From NCBI RefSeq assembly GCF_003992135.1, contig NZ_RQVN01000017.1, positions 1 to 40,191 on the forward strand: a DNA stretch of 40,191 bases, read 5' to 3'. Position numbers and translations under genes: made by a program. Source of the stretch: Veillonella sp. VA142. GTDB lineage: Bacteria; Bacillota; Negativicutes; Veillonellales; Veillonellaceae. This document shows positions 14,212 to 20,571 of this stretch, piece by piece. The notes beneath the pieces are model-generated. The model was not told the DNA's origin. It made no database searches and saw nothing but the letters and a program-made list of their open reading frames with translations. How positions within the stretch are numbered: position 1 is the stretch's first letter; every line of letters begins with the position of its first letter.

Positions 14212-14579
14212 ATCAGGTAACGGTGGCAGGGCACCTAGTAAAAAGTGCTGAATTGCGATATACGACAACAGGGAAACCAGTAGCGTCATTTGTGGTGGCC
14301 ACCAATAAAAGAATTTCGGAAGAAAAACAAATCGTATCGTATATTCCAGTGAATGCATGGAATCAAGCAGAAGAATTGGGCGCCTTAGTAAAAGGTGATG
14401 CAGTGTTAGTAACTGGAGAATTGCGTACAGGATCATACGAAAAGAATGGTAGAACTGTTTACACCTGGCATGTGCAAGCATCGAACGTCATGGTGGCGCC
14501 ATTCGTCAATAATAAAGGAAATGGAAACGGAAATTTTGATTCCTTCGCAGATGAACGTAGAGATGAAATACCATTCTAA
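14199..14579 (+). CDS. ssb: Single-stranded DNA-binding protein
   Basis: 126 residues. The OB fold starts 'MENVNQVTVAGHLVKSAELR', with 'GKPVASFVVATNKR' and 'YIPVNAWNQAEELGALVKGD' typical of bacterial SSB. A Gly/Asn linker ends in the acidic tail DEIPF, which recruits host replication and repair proteins. It should coat the single strand displaced by the HUH Rep encoded just before it. Confidence 0.93.
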   Translation: MENVNQVTVAGHLVKSAELRYTTTGKPVASFVVATNKRISEEKQIVSYIPVNAWNQAEELGALVKGDAVLVTGELRTGSYEKNGRTVYTWHVQASNVMVAPFVNNKGNGNGNFDSFADERRDEIPF

Positions 14580-14588
14580 GGGGGAAGT

Positions 14589-14777
14589 ATGGGACGGAAA
14601 AAAGAATATAAGAAAGCCAAGACATGCATCCATAGTCACGGTATGAATGAAAAAGGTATCGTAAGGACAACGATGGAATGCCCACACCATATTCACAATG
14701 TAATGGTGGGCAGAATGCATGTTGTGTTGGCCAATAAATGTGATACGTGTAAAAGTTATAAGCCTAGGAAGGAGTGA
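14589..14777 (+). CDS. Small Cys/His-rich protein, 62 aa
   Basis: Residues include C-x3-H, C-P-H-H-x2-H and a C-terminal C-x2-C (KCDTCKSYK), suggesting a zinc site. The first third is basic. Ribosome site GGGGGAAG. Unassigned. Confidence 0.55.
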   Translation: MGRKKEYKKAKTCIHSHGMNEKGIVRTTMECPHHIHNVMVGRMHVVLANKCDTCKSYKPRKE

Positions 14778-14781
14778 TGAT

Positions 14782-15234
14782 ATGATTATCAAAAAGATTT
14801 CAATTGTAGGAGAAACGCAAGTATTTGAATATGTCAAGAATAGTGACACAGGCACTCGATGTGGATATGTAATGCGACTTAAAGAGGAAGGACGGCAGTC
14901 CCTATATGATGCATGGGAAGACTTAGAAAAGATTATCCATAATCACCACAAAGACATCACAGGGAGATCAGTATTCAAAGGAACAGATGTATTACTGAGA
15001 CAGTTAGAATTAAAGTATATTGCAACAAAAGTGGATGGAAAAGAGATTAGAATACCGTCGCACATTCGATTCAATGGAAAAGCAATAACAGAAGAGAAAT
15101 CATTTAAATTTACAACAGAATGGATAGTAATAGAAGACCATGAATTAGAATCGGTTCAAACTATGATTCGTGAAGCGGTTGATTATATTAATGGCAGAAG
15201 AGCACAAGAACAGTTATTTGAAGCTGTAAATTAG
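14782..15234 (+). CDS. Early phage protein of unknown function, 150 aa
   Basis: Starts MIIKKISIVGETQVFEYVKN behind GGAAGGAG. Mixed alpha/beta, acidic, ending in a helical 'VQTMIREAVDYINGRRAQEQ'. No motif recognised. It lies between SSB and a Lar-like protein in the replication block. Confidence 0.6.
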   Translation: MIIKKISIVGETQVFEYVKNSDTGTRCGYVMRLKEEGRQSLYDAWEDLEKIIHNHHKDITGRSVFKGTDVLLRQLELKYIATKVDGKEIRIPSHIRFNGKAITEEKSFKFTTEWIVIEDHELESVQTMIREAVDYINGRRAQEQLFEAVN

Positions 15235-15242
15235 GAGATAGG

Positions 15243-15431
15243 ATGAATCAAAAAAATAAGGACGGCTTGAAACCGTGTCCATTTTGTAACAATAAAAATG
15301 TAAGGACAATTGTTGGTGTTGGCACAGGCACAAAACATAACATGGTGGTATGTGATTTGTGTGGGGTAACGGTATCGTTTCATGACAGTCCACAATACTT
15401 ACAAATGATTAAAGCATGGAATAGAAGATAG
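15243..15431 (+). CDS. Lar-like restriction alleviation / zinc-ribbon protein
   Basis: 62 residues with 'LKPCPFCNNKNVRT', a central 'VVCDLCG' and the ending 'MIKAWNRR', the hallmark of the Lar family (C-P-F-C...C-x2-C...A-x-x-x-W-N-x-R). Founding members relieve type I restriction by stimulating host methylation; many phage members are assigned by sequence alone, as here. Confidence 0.75.
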   Translation: MNQKNKDGLKPCPFCNNKNVRTIVGVGTGTKHNMVVCDLCGVTVSFHDSPQYLQMIKAWNRR

Positions 15432-15441
15432 GGAGATATTA

Positions 15442-15618
15442 ATGAACTTGCCAATGTTAAGCTACTTATGGAATAAACACTGCAGTGAATTATTCAAAGA
15501 TGTAGAGATGACAGAAGATGAAGCCAAAATAGTGGCTGACGTACTCATTGAAAGTTATGACGAAATTTTACGAAGAGTAAGGGAGAATCAATATGCAAAG
15601 GAAATGTCAGGGGTGTAA
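15442..15618 (+). CDS. Small acidic helical protein, 58 aa
   Basis: MNLPMLSYLWNKHCSELFKD then a helical, acidic stretch. Ribosome site AGGGAGATATTA. Its end overlaps the next gene by 26 bases in another frame. Unassigned. Confidence 0.55.
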   Translation: MNLPMLSYLWNKHCSELFKDVEMTEDEAKIVADVLIESYDEILRRVRENQYAKEMSGV

Positions 15619-15976
15619 TAAGACTTTTACACCACCTAACTATACGATGATGCGGTGCAGATCATGTGCAAAAGGTGTTGGGTATCCAAAGAAACTAACT
15701 GAAGCGGAAATTGAAGAACGCAAAGCAGAGCATAAGAAACGGATAGAAACGAAAGAAGAAAAAAGGGAATACAACTTACGTGCCCCAAAAGAGAAAAAGA
15801 CTCCAAAACAATGCGTTGTTTGTGGAAAGGATTACATGGCTACAAGTAATTTAGGGAAATATTGCTCACAAGAGTGTAGAAAAGAAGGTAAGCGCCAATA
15901 CTGTATAAAATATAATGAAGAAAGACGAAATGAAAGGAAGCGAAACAATGGAAGTAGCAAAGAAAAACATGTATAG
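15593..15976 (+). CDS. Zinc-ribbon phage protein, 127 aa
   Basis: Two zinc-finger pairs: 'CQGCNKTF...MRCRSCAKG' near the N-terminus and 'CVVCGKDY...YCSQECRK' near residue 90-110, joined by a Lys/Glu-rich helix. The second pair resembles small phage proteins that recognise structured nucleic acid. Ribosome site GGGAGAATCAAT. Function unknown. Confidence 0.6.
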   Translation: MQRKCQGCNKTFTPPNYTMMRCRSCAKGVGYPKKLTEAEIEERKAEHKKRIETKEEKREYNLRAPKEKKTPKQCVVCGKDYMATSNLGKYCSQECRKEGKRQYCIKYNEERRNERKRNNGSSKEKHV

Positions 15977-16208
15977 GGAAGTCAAAGAAGATATGGTTAA
16001 TAGTCCAAAGCATTATAAATTAAGAGGATTGGATATTGAATCAGTTGATGTTATAAGAGCAACCATGACACCCGAAGAATTTCAAGGTTGGTTAAAAGGA
16101 AATGCAATGAAGTATCTACACCGCTTAGGTAAAAAAGATGATGCGGTACAAGACGCCAAAAAAGCAATGAAGTACCTTGAGTGGTTGGTAAAGGAGCTTG
16201 AGAAATGA
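15948..16208 (+). CDS. DUF3310 protein (SaV-like nucleotide-kinase label)
   Basis: 86 residues started at MEVAKKN behind AAAGGAAGC. 'VNSPKHYKLRGLDIESVDVI' and 'GWLKGNAMKYLHRLGKKD...DAKKAMKYLEWL' are the two diagnostic motifs of DUF3310. The family is common in phages next to nucleotide-metabolism genes; its proposed kinase role is not firmly shown. Coupled to dUTPase by ATGA. Confidence 0.85.
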   Translation: MEVAKKNMYREVKEDMVNSPKHYKLRGLDIESVDVIRATMTPEEFQGWLKGNAMKYLHRLGKKDDAVQDAKKAMKYLEWLVKELEK

Positions 16209-16636
16209 TGAAAGTAAGAATCCAAAAAACGCATCCTAATGGAAAGATTCCAACATACGCTACTAACGGATCAGGGGGATTTGACTTTTATAGCGCAGAA
16301 GAGATTAGCATTGGTCCAGAAAAGACTCAAACAGCAATTGATTTAGGAATTGCTATGGAAATTCCTGAAGGTCATGTATTGTTATTATTTCCAAGGTCGA
16401 GCATTGGAAAAAACACAGGCTTGCGCATGGCAAATAGCGTGGGTGTGATTGACAGTGATTACCGCGGAACGATTCATGCATTGTACGAGAATACAAATGG
16501 TGCAGAGTTCATCAAGAAATGGGATAGAGTAGCACAAGGAATCATTGTGCCAATTCCAAAAATAGAATTTGAAGCGGTACAATTCTTATCTAGTACAGAG
16601 CGTGGTCATGGCAGATTTGGAAGCACTGGAGTTTAG
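16205..16636 (+). CDS. dut: dUTPase
   Basis: 143 residues with the five trimeric dUTPase motifs: 'GFDFYSAE', 'LLFPRSSIGKN', 'GVIDSDYRG', 'RVAQGIIVPI' and the C-terminal P-loop-like 'GHGRFGSTG'. It hydrolyses dUTP to dUMP and pyrophosphate and keeps uracil out of phage DNA. The second Met (16208) is an equally possible start. Confidence 0.95.
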   Translation: MMKVRIQKTHPNGKIPTYATNGSGGFDFYSAEEISIGPEKTQTAIDLGIAMEIPEGHVLLLFPRSSIGKNTGLRMANSVGVIDSDYRGTIHALYENTNGAEFIKKWDRVAQGIIVPIPKIEFEAVQFLSSTERGHGRFGSTGV

Positions 16637-16638
16637 AC

Positions 16639-16845
16639 ATGACAGAATATGAAATAGAAGAATTGAAAGCAGAAGCTTTAGATTTAATAATGACCATGGC
16701 TTATTGGCCAGGGAATAACGACGAAAAGTTTCGGGACGTACAAACCAAAACATGGGAGTTGTTAAAACGATTAAAGCCATTAATTAGTGATAGTGAATAT
16801 GAGGAACTATATGAGATGTATGAACTAGCGATTATGTGGGATTGA
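16639..16845 (+). CDS. Small acidic protein of unknown function, 68 aa
   Basis: MTEYEIEELKAEALDLIMTM starts an acidic, helical protein rich in Glu and Tyr. GGAG lies 8 bases upstream. It follows dUTPase by two bases. Unassigned. Confidence 0.6.
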   Translation: MTEYEIEELKAEALDLIMTMAYWPGNNDEKFRDVQTKTWELLKRLKPLISDSEYEELYEMYELAIMWD

Positions 16846-16849
16846 GTGA

Positions 16850-17320
16850 ATGAAGCTAAAATATTTAAACAAGCAAAACAAAACACATCTACTGATATTA
16901 GCGCTTATGGCCAGTGAAACAAAACATATCAGTGAAAGCCTAAAGTTAGATGGAGCACAGAAACAAAAGGCATCCACCATAAGCACACATGCTAACACAC
17001 TATTTGGTGAAATCATGGAGAGTTTAGATGATAACCAAAGAGCGCAGATGTTACGTTTGATTCGTGACAAAACGATTGAGGTTGTGCCATCTAATGTATT
17101 TACTCGAAAAGACAAGGAAAGCGAAGAAGATGAATGGGTTAGCACACTAGCGCAAAAAGCATTTGAAGCGAACTGTATCAAGTGCGAACGAAAAGACCAC
17201 AATTCCTGTGAACTAAAATGTGCACTCATTAATATGTCGGTTCCAATGGTTCATGAAGATACAGAGGATTGTCCTTACAGAGTACAATATGATGCGGAAG
17301 GCAACTTTATTAGAGAGTAA
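16850..17320 (+). CDS. Phage protein with C-terminal Cys cluster (DUF5651-like)
   Basis: 156 residues. The N-terminal half is helical with 'HANTLFGEIMESLDDNQRAQ'. The C-terminal part has C-x2-C, C-x3-C and a late C ('CIKCERKDHNSCELKCAL', 'CPYRVQY'), a probable zinc site. I associate this pattern with DUF5651, a phage family next to late regulators; moderate confidence in the name. Confidence 0.6.
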   Translation: MKLKYLNKQNKTHLLILALMASETKHISESLKLDGAQKQKASTISTHANTLFGEIMESLDDNQRAQMLRLIRDKTIEVVPSNVFTRKDKESEEDEWVSTLAQKAFEANCIKCERKDHNSCELKCALINMSVPMVHEDTEDCPYRVQYDAEGNFIRE

Positions 17321-17338
17321 AGAAGTAATCGAGGTGAT

Positions 17339-17782
17339 ATGTTGAATATACAGGAAATGCTGACAAAGATTAAAAATTTAAACAGAGATATCGACTATGT
17401 GTATAAACAATTACAGCAGATGAAAGCACAAATAGATGGATTACGAGCCACGGATTATTCAGCGTGTCATGTCGACGGTGGAATGCCAACAGATATTGCA
17501 GACAGGATTCATAGAATAGAAAAAAGACGATTAGAATTAATCGCCTTACAAAAAGAGTTGTATGAATTTTTAGAAACCATCAACGACATATTAGATGGTA
17601 TGCCAGAACAGACCTATGCTATCGTCATACGGCAACGGTATCTATTCCATGAAAACTGGAGAGATATAGCAGGTATGATAGGAGTTAGCCGTGAATGGCT
17701 ACGAAAAAAAATACATCCAATTGCTGTAAAAAAATTTGAAGAAGAGTTGGCACGAGTTGGCATAGTTGGCAAAACGAAATGA
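17339..17782 (+). CDS. ArpU/sigma-like late transcription regulator
   Basis: 147 residues. An N-terminal coiled coil (1-80) is followed by 'AIVIRQRYLFHENWRDIAGM' and 'IGVSREWLRKKIHPIAV', a sigma-region-4-like HTH. Proteins of this type (ArpU, RinA-like, DUF1492) end the early region and turn on packaging and structural genes in Firmicute phages. It stands directly before a terminator and the late block, the expected position. A TTG one codon after the ATG is better spaced from GAGGTGA. Confidence 0.75.
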   Translation: MLNIQEMLTKIKNLNRDIDYVYKQLQQMKAQIDGLRATDYSACHVDGGMPTDIADRIHRIEKRRLELIALQKELYEFLETINDILDGMPEQTYAIVIRQRYLFHENWRDIAGMIGVSREWLRKKIHPIAVKKFEEELARVGIVGKTK

Positions 17783-17788
17783 TATAAT
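17780..17788 (+). promoter_or_regulatory. Possible extended -10 promoter after the late regulator
   Basis: TGATATAAT forms an extended -10 box, with TTGGCA too close to serve as -35. It could be a regulator-dependent late promoter. Confidence 0.3.
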
Positions 17789-17843
17789 AGTAGTGTGAAG
17801 GTTTAACAATACACCTACTTTCATAAAATATTACATAACAAGA

Positions 17844-17869
17844 AATGACGTCATTAGCTGGACGTCATT
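17844..17869 (+). terminator. Rho-independent terminator of the early operon
   Basis: AATGACGTC (17844-17852) and GACGTCATT (17861-17869) form a 9-bp stem followed by five T. Confidence 0.85.
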
Positions 17870-17941
17870 TTTTGTATGCAGAATAATATGGTATTGCTAT
17901 ATTGAAACACAAAATGAAGCGGTTAGATGAAAGGAGAAACA

Positions 17942-18610
17942 GTGGAACATTACATACAAATTATTATTATGTTAGCACCTGGATTCATTGCCAAAGAAAT
18001 AAGTAGATTATTAGGATATATACAAACTCAATCAAATACATTGGAACAAGCCTTGGGATATTTTTTATATAGCATATTTACTGTTATACCTACGGCGTGT
18101 ATGATTGCAGTGTTTGGATATGATATACGGAATTTACCATTGGGAATACTAGACATAGTTGTGTATATGATGACCATAGTAATAAGTGGATGCATAATAG
18201 GTGCTTGTTGGGCATTATATTTTAAACAGTATATACAAAAATTAGCAAATTGGATCACAGTGCGAAGATTTGGGTATATATATGTACAAGAAAAAACACT
18301 GATTGATAGCAACCTTATGGATGGTAATGAACATTTTATAGAAGTAATTAGAAATGGGAGCCGAATAGCCTTAGGAAAGTTTGAAGGAATCACATTCAAA
18401 GATGATGAAAGCTATGTTATCAAAGTAAATAGCCACCCTGTATATGACGAGTGGCTAGAAAATACAAGATGGGAAGAACACTTTCAACATAAATGCATGT
18501 ACATAGATGCAACACATAATATTGAGATTGTAGAGTATTACTTCCCGGAAGGTTTTTTCTCAAAATCATTTGATATAAAAAAAGTAGCTACTTCAATGGA
18601 GATGGAGTAG
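17942..18610 (+). CDS. Membrane protein, DUF6338-like
   Basis: 222 residues from a GTG start 5 bases after AAAGGAG; an ATG at 17927 overlaps that ribosome site and is unlikely. Three hydrophobic spans lie in the first ~100 residues ('IIIMLAPGFIAKEI', 'YFLYSIFTVIPTACMIAVF', 'IVVYMMTIVISGCIIGA'). A cytoplasmic SH3-like beta domain follows ('GKFEGITFKDDESYVIKV'). The P-G-F motif in helix 1 and this domain order fit the DUF6338 group. It is an isolated accessory gene between early and late blocks, so lysogenic conversion or defence is plausible but unproven. Confidence 0.6.
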   Translation: MEHYIQIIIMLAPGFIAKEISRLLGYIQTQSNTLEQALGYFLYSIFTVIPTACMIAVFGYDIRNLPLGILDIVVYMMTIVISGCIIGACWALYFKQYIQKLANWITVRRFGYIYVQEKTLIDSNLMDGNEHFIEVIRNGSRIALGKFEGITFKDDESYVIKVNSHPVYDEWLENTRWEEHFQHKCMYIDATHNIEIVEYYFPEGFFSKSFDIKKVATSMEME

Positions 18611-18704
18611 TTACCACGGGTGGAGGTGGTGGATTATCTGGACGTTGTACTGGTTTAGATTGCCCACCACTTCTTTCTTCCTTCGCATAAAAAAGACAGT
18701 ACAT
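18588..18704 (-). CDS. Proline-rich small peptide on the minus strand, 38 aa
   Basis: MYCLFYAKEERSGGQSKPVQ leads to a Pro-rich tail (RPDNPPPPPVVTTPSPLK). Textbook ribosome site (AAAGGAGG, 6 bases before ATG) and its own divergent promoter support reality. Its 3' end overlaps the preceding membrane-protein gene by 23 bases. Unassigned. Confidence 0.55.
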   Translation of the reverse strand: MYCLFYAKEERSGGQSKPVQRPDNPPPPPVVTTPSPLK

Positions 18705-18729
18705 ATAAATCCTCCTTTCTAGTTCTATA

Positions 18730-18757
18730 ATTATAACAAAAAGTTTAAAAAAGTTAA
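18730..18757 (-). promoter_or_regulatory. Promoter of the Pro-rich peptide
   Basis: On the minus strand TTAACT (18752-18757), 16-base spacer, TATAAT (18730-18735) with a TGT extension. Confidence 0.6.
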
Positions 18758-18766
18758 TTATTTATA

Positions 18767-18795
18767 TTGACAAAATAAACAAGATGATATATAAT
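18767..18795 (+). promoter_or_regulatory. Perfect consensus sigma-A promoter
   Basis: TTGACA (18767-18772), exactly 17 bases, TATAAT (18790-18795): both boxes and the spacing are ideal. Such strength for a 39-residue peptide points to constant expression from the prophage. Confidence 0.9.
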
Positions 18796-18827
18796 ATAGA
18801 CATAAGGTAAAGAAAGGAGGTAAGCAT

Positions 18828-18947
18828 ATGGAATGGTGGAAAATCTACCAAGAAATAAAAGAAGCCGTTAGCTTCATAACCGATTTAATAACCATCATCA
18901 CAGTAACATTCGGAGTTATTAGATGGATTAAAAAGAAAATGAAGTAA
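18828..18947 (+). CDS. Small amphipathic/membrane peptide, 39 aa
   Basis: MEWWKIYQEIKEAVSFITDL, a hydrophobic segment (ITIITVTFGVI) and a basic tail (RWIKKKMK). Strong ribosome site (AAAGGAGG), ideal promoter and own terminator make it a free-standing unit. Its shape (Trp-rich start, one span, basic end) resembles small toxins and holin-like peptides. No complementary RNA was found, so a toxin role is only possible. Confidence 0.7.
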   Translation: MEWWKIYQEIKEAVSFITDLITIITVTFGVIRWIKKKMK

Positions 18948-18953
18948 CGGCAA

Positions 18954-18969
18954 GGGGAGCTTGCTCCCC
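18954..18969 (+). terminator. Terminator of the 39-aa peptide gene
   Basis: GGGGAGC-TT-GCTCCCC, a perfect 7-bp stem 6 bases after the stop codon, followed by TGTTCTTT. Confidence 0.75.
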
Positions 18970-19005
18970 TGTTCTTTCCACCATATTATAACATATGTAC
19001 AAGGT

Positions 19006-19161
19006 ATGACAAAATTTGAAATTGTGTTTTCCCTGTGTATTATTATTAGCTTAGTATTACGAAACTATGAAAGCCAAGGATGGCTTGGTTGGGTCGCAAC
19101 AGTTTGTGGCGTGTTATATTTAGCACTGATGGCAAAAAAACTATATGATACGAAACGATAA
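19006..19161 (+). CDS. Small two-span membrane protein, 51 aa
   Basis: MTKFEIVFSLCIIISLVLRN, then a second hydrophobic span (WLGWVATVCGVLYLALMA) and a basic end. The ribosome site is weak (AAGG). Downstream of the peptide terminator. Unassigned; start uncertain. Confidence 0.5.
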   Translation: MTKFEIVFSLCIIISLVLRNYESQGWLGWVATVCGVLYLALMAKKLYDTKR

Positions 19162-19204
19162 GTAATGCTATATAGTGATAACTAGAACAGGAGAAATAAA
19201 AGCA

Positions 19205-19402
19205 ATGACTGAAAAAAACAATGGTTGGGGCGGTGTACGTGAAGGAGCAGGTCGCAAGGTTGGATGGAGAAAAGGATTCTCTGAAGAACGGAAGCAACGG
19301 CAAGTACGAGCCCATGAAGACGAATGGGAACTAATTAAAGAGTTTGTGCAAATCGTAAAGAAAGATAAAGAACGAGCACAACGGATATTAGAAACAGAAT
19401 AA
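19205..19402 (+). CDS. Small basic protein with GAGRK motif, 65 aa
   Basis: Starts MTEKNNGWGGVREGAGRKVG. The Gly-Gly-x-Arg-x-Gly-Ala-Gly-Arg-Lys motif followed by a charged helix ('HEDEWELIKEFVQIVKKDKE') is common in small phage proteins encoded near terminase and probably binds DNA. Function not established. Confidence 0.65.
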   Translation: MTEKNNGWGGVREGAGRKVGWRKGFSEERKQRQVRAHEDEWELIKEFVQIVKKDKERAQRILETE

Positions 19403-19409
19403 AGAATAA

Positions 19410-19431
19410 GGACGCTTAGAAATGGGCGTCC
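19410..19431 (+). terminator. Rho-independent terminator
   Basis: GGACGC and GCGTCC pair around a 10-base loop and are followed by TTTTCTATT. Confidence 0.75.
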
Positions 19432-19460
19432 TTTTCTATTGCATGGAAAGAGGTGAGCAT

Positions 19461-19652
19461 ATGACGGATGTACACTGCAACAAGAAACAATGCTTAAATA
19501 ACTGTAAGGGCTGGTGCAAGGCTAAAGCTATACACGTGGATGGCATGTGTAAGTCATATGCTCCTGCATCGTCATTGATCAACAAGAAGAACACAAACAT
19601 AGTGAAGCGGTCGGGACGATACAAACAAGGACCAAGCGATGTATTGAAATAA
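19461..19652 (+). CDS. Small Cys-rich protein, 63 aa
   Basis: 'CNKKQCLNNCKGWCKAKAIH' and 'DGMCKSY' give six Cys in the first 35 residues, a probable zinc knuckle, and a basic tail. Ribosome site GAGGTGAGCAT. Often found just before the terminase-linked HNH gene in related phages. Unassigned. Confidence 0.6.
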   Translation: MTDVHCNKKQCLNNCKGWCKAKAIHVDGMCKSYAPASSLINKKNTNIVKRSGRYKQGPSDVLK

Positions 19653-19687
19653 GGGTAGGCGTTCAAAAAAGGGGTATGCTTATAAAA

Positions 19688-20095
19688 ATGAGTGAAGGCA
19701 TTTTTAAAAACTTTTATAACTCCAGGCGTTGGAGACGATGTGCAAAAGCCTATGCACAATCAAAGCTTCATATCTGTGAAAGATGTGGGGGATATAAAAC
19801 AGGAACTAAGGATGACGGTACTCGGCAACGATGGATAGTACATCATAAAAAACCAATGGATGCCACAACGATACAAGACGATAACCTTGCGTATGGTTGG
19901 GATAACCTTATGTTCTTATGCATTGAATGTCACAACGCTATTCATCATGAGATGGATACATACAGCAAGCACCAAGCATTGACTAGTGGTGCTAAGTTAC
20001 TACGGGGACGTAGACGTGAGGTTTCATTCGATGAGAACGGCGATGTCATAGTGATACAAGATATTGACAGCATAGATGAGAACACCCCCCCATAA
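19688..20095 (+). CDS. Terminase-associated HNH endonuclease
   Basis: A 135-residue protein with 'FYNSRRWRRCAKAYAQSK', zinc ligands C-x2-C (CERCGG), 'WIVHHKKPM', and 'NLMFLCIECHNAIHHEM'. This layout is typical of the HNH proteins next to terminase in HK97-type cos phages, where they nick at cos together with the large subunit. The upstream ATG at 19676 would add four residues. Confidence 0.85.
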   Translation: MSEGIFKNFYNSRRWRRCAKAYAQSKLHICERCGGYKTGTKDDGTRQRWIVHHKKPMDATTIQDDNLAYGWDNLMFLCIECHNAIHHEMDTYSKHQALTSGAKLLRGRRREVSFDENGDVIVIQDIDSIDENTPP

Positions 20096-20196
20096 AGCAG
20101 CCTAAATAATCAAAAACTGCACGCCGGGGCCGCAGATTCGTAGAACATACAGGTCTCGCACGTGAGGGGTGTAGTTAACAATAGGGAGAAAGGAGC
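20096..20196. other. Candidate cos region between HNH and terminase
   Basis: About 100 bases with no gene. The sequence is unusually GC-rich for this phage (GCACGCCGGGGCCGCAG) and includes the palindrome-like CTCGCACGTGAG. In HNH-terS-terL phages the packaging start usually lies here. The exact cut site cannot be read. Confidence 0.35.
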
Positions 20197-20205
20197 GTGA
20201 GACGG

Positions 20206-20571
20206 TTGACAAATGATGAAAAAGCCAAGGCAAAAAAGAAGAGAATATCTGAATATAACAAGATTTTTAAAGACTTATCGACAGAAAAAAAGAAGTTAAT
20301 CAAAAAAGCCATTGAACAGGCAGTACACATGGAATTTCAACTGGATGAACTCCAAACAGCCCTTGAAAAAGTTGGATTTGTTGAAGAATATCAAAACGGC
20401 AACAATCAATACGGCAAAAAAGAGAGCACGGAATCCAAGGCATATAACCAGTTGATGAAGAACTACACGGCAGTTGTAAAGATTCTGCTAGCTGAATTGC
20501 CACGCACTACACAAGTCGATGAAGATGATGAATTTAAAGAGTTCTTATTGAATCGGGTGGGCAATCGATGA
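20206..20571 (+). CDS. terS: Terminase small subunit (P27-like)
   Basis: 121 residues from TTG, 10 bases after AGGAG; GTG at 20197 is nearly on top of the ribosome site. A basic N-terminus, helices with 'MEFQLDELQTALEKVGFVEE' and 'AYNQLMKNYTAVVKILLAEL' match P27-type small subunits, which recognise the packaging site and form a ring with the large subunit. Overlaps terL by 4 bases (ATGA). Confidence 0.85.
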   Translation: MTNDEKAKAKKKRISEYNKIFKDLSTEKKKLIKKAIEQAVHMEFQLDELQTALEKVGFVEEYQNGNNQYGKKESTESKAYNQLMKNYTAVVKILLAELPRTTQVDEDDEFKEFLLNRVGNR

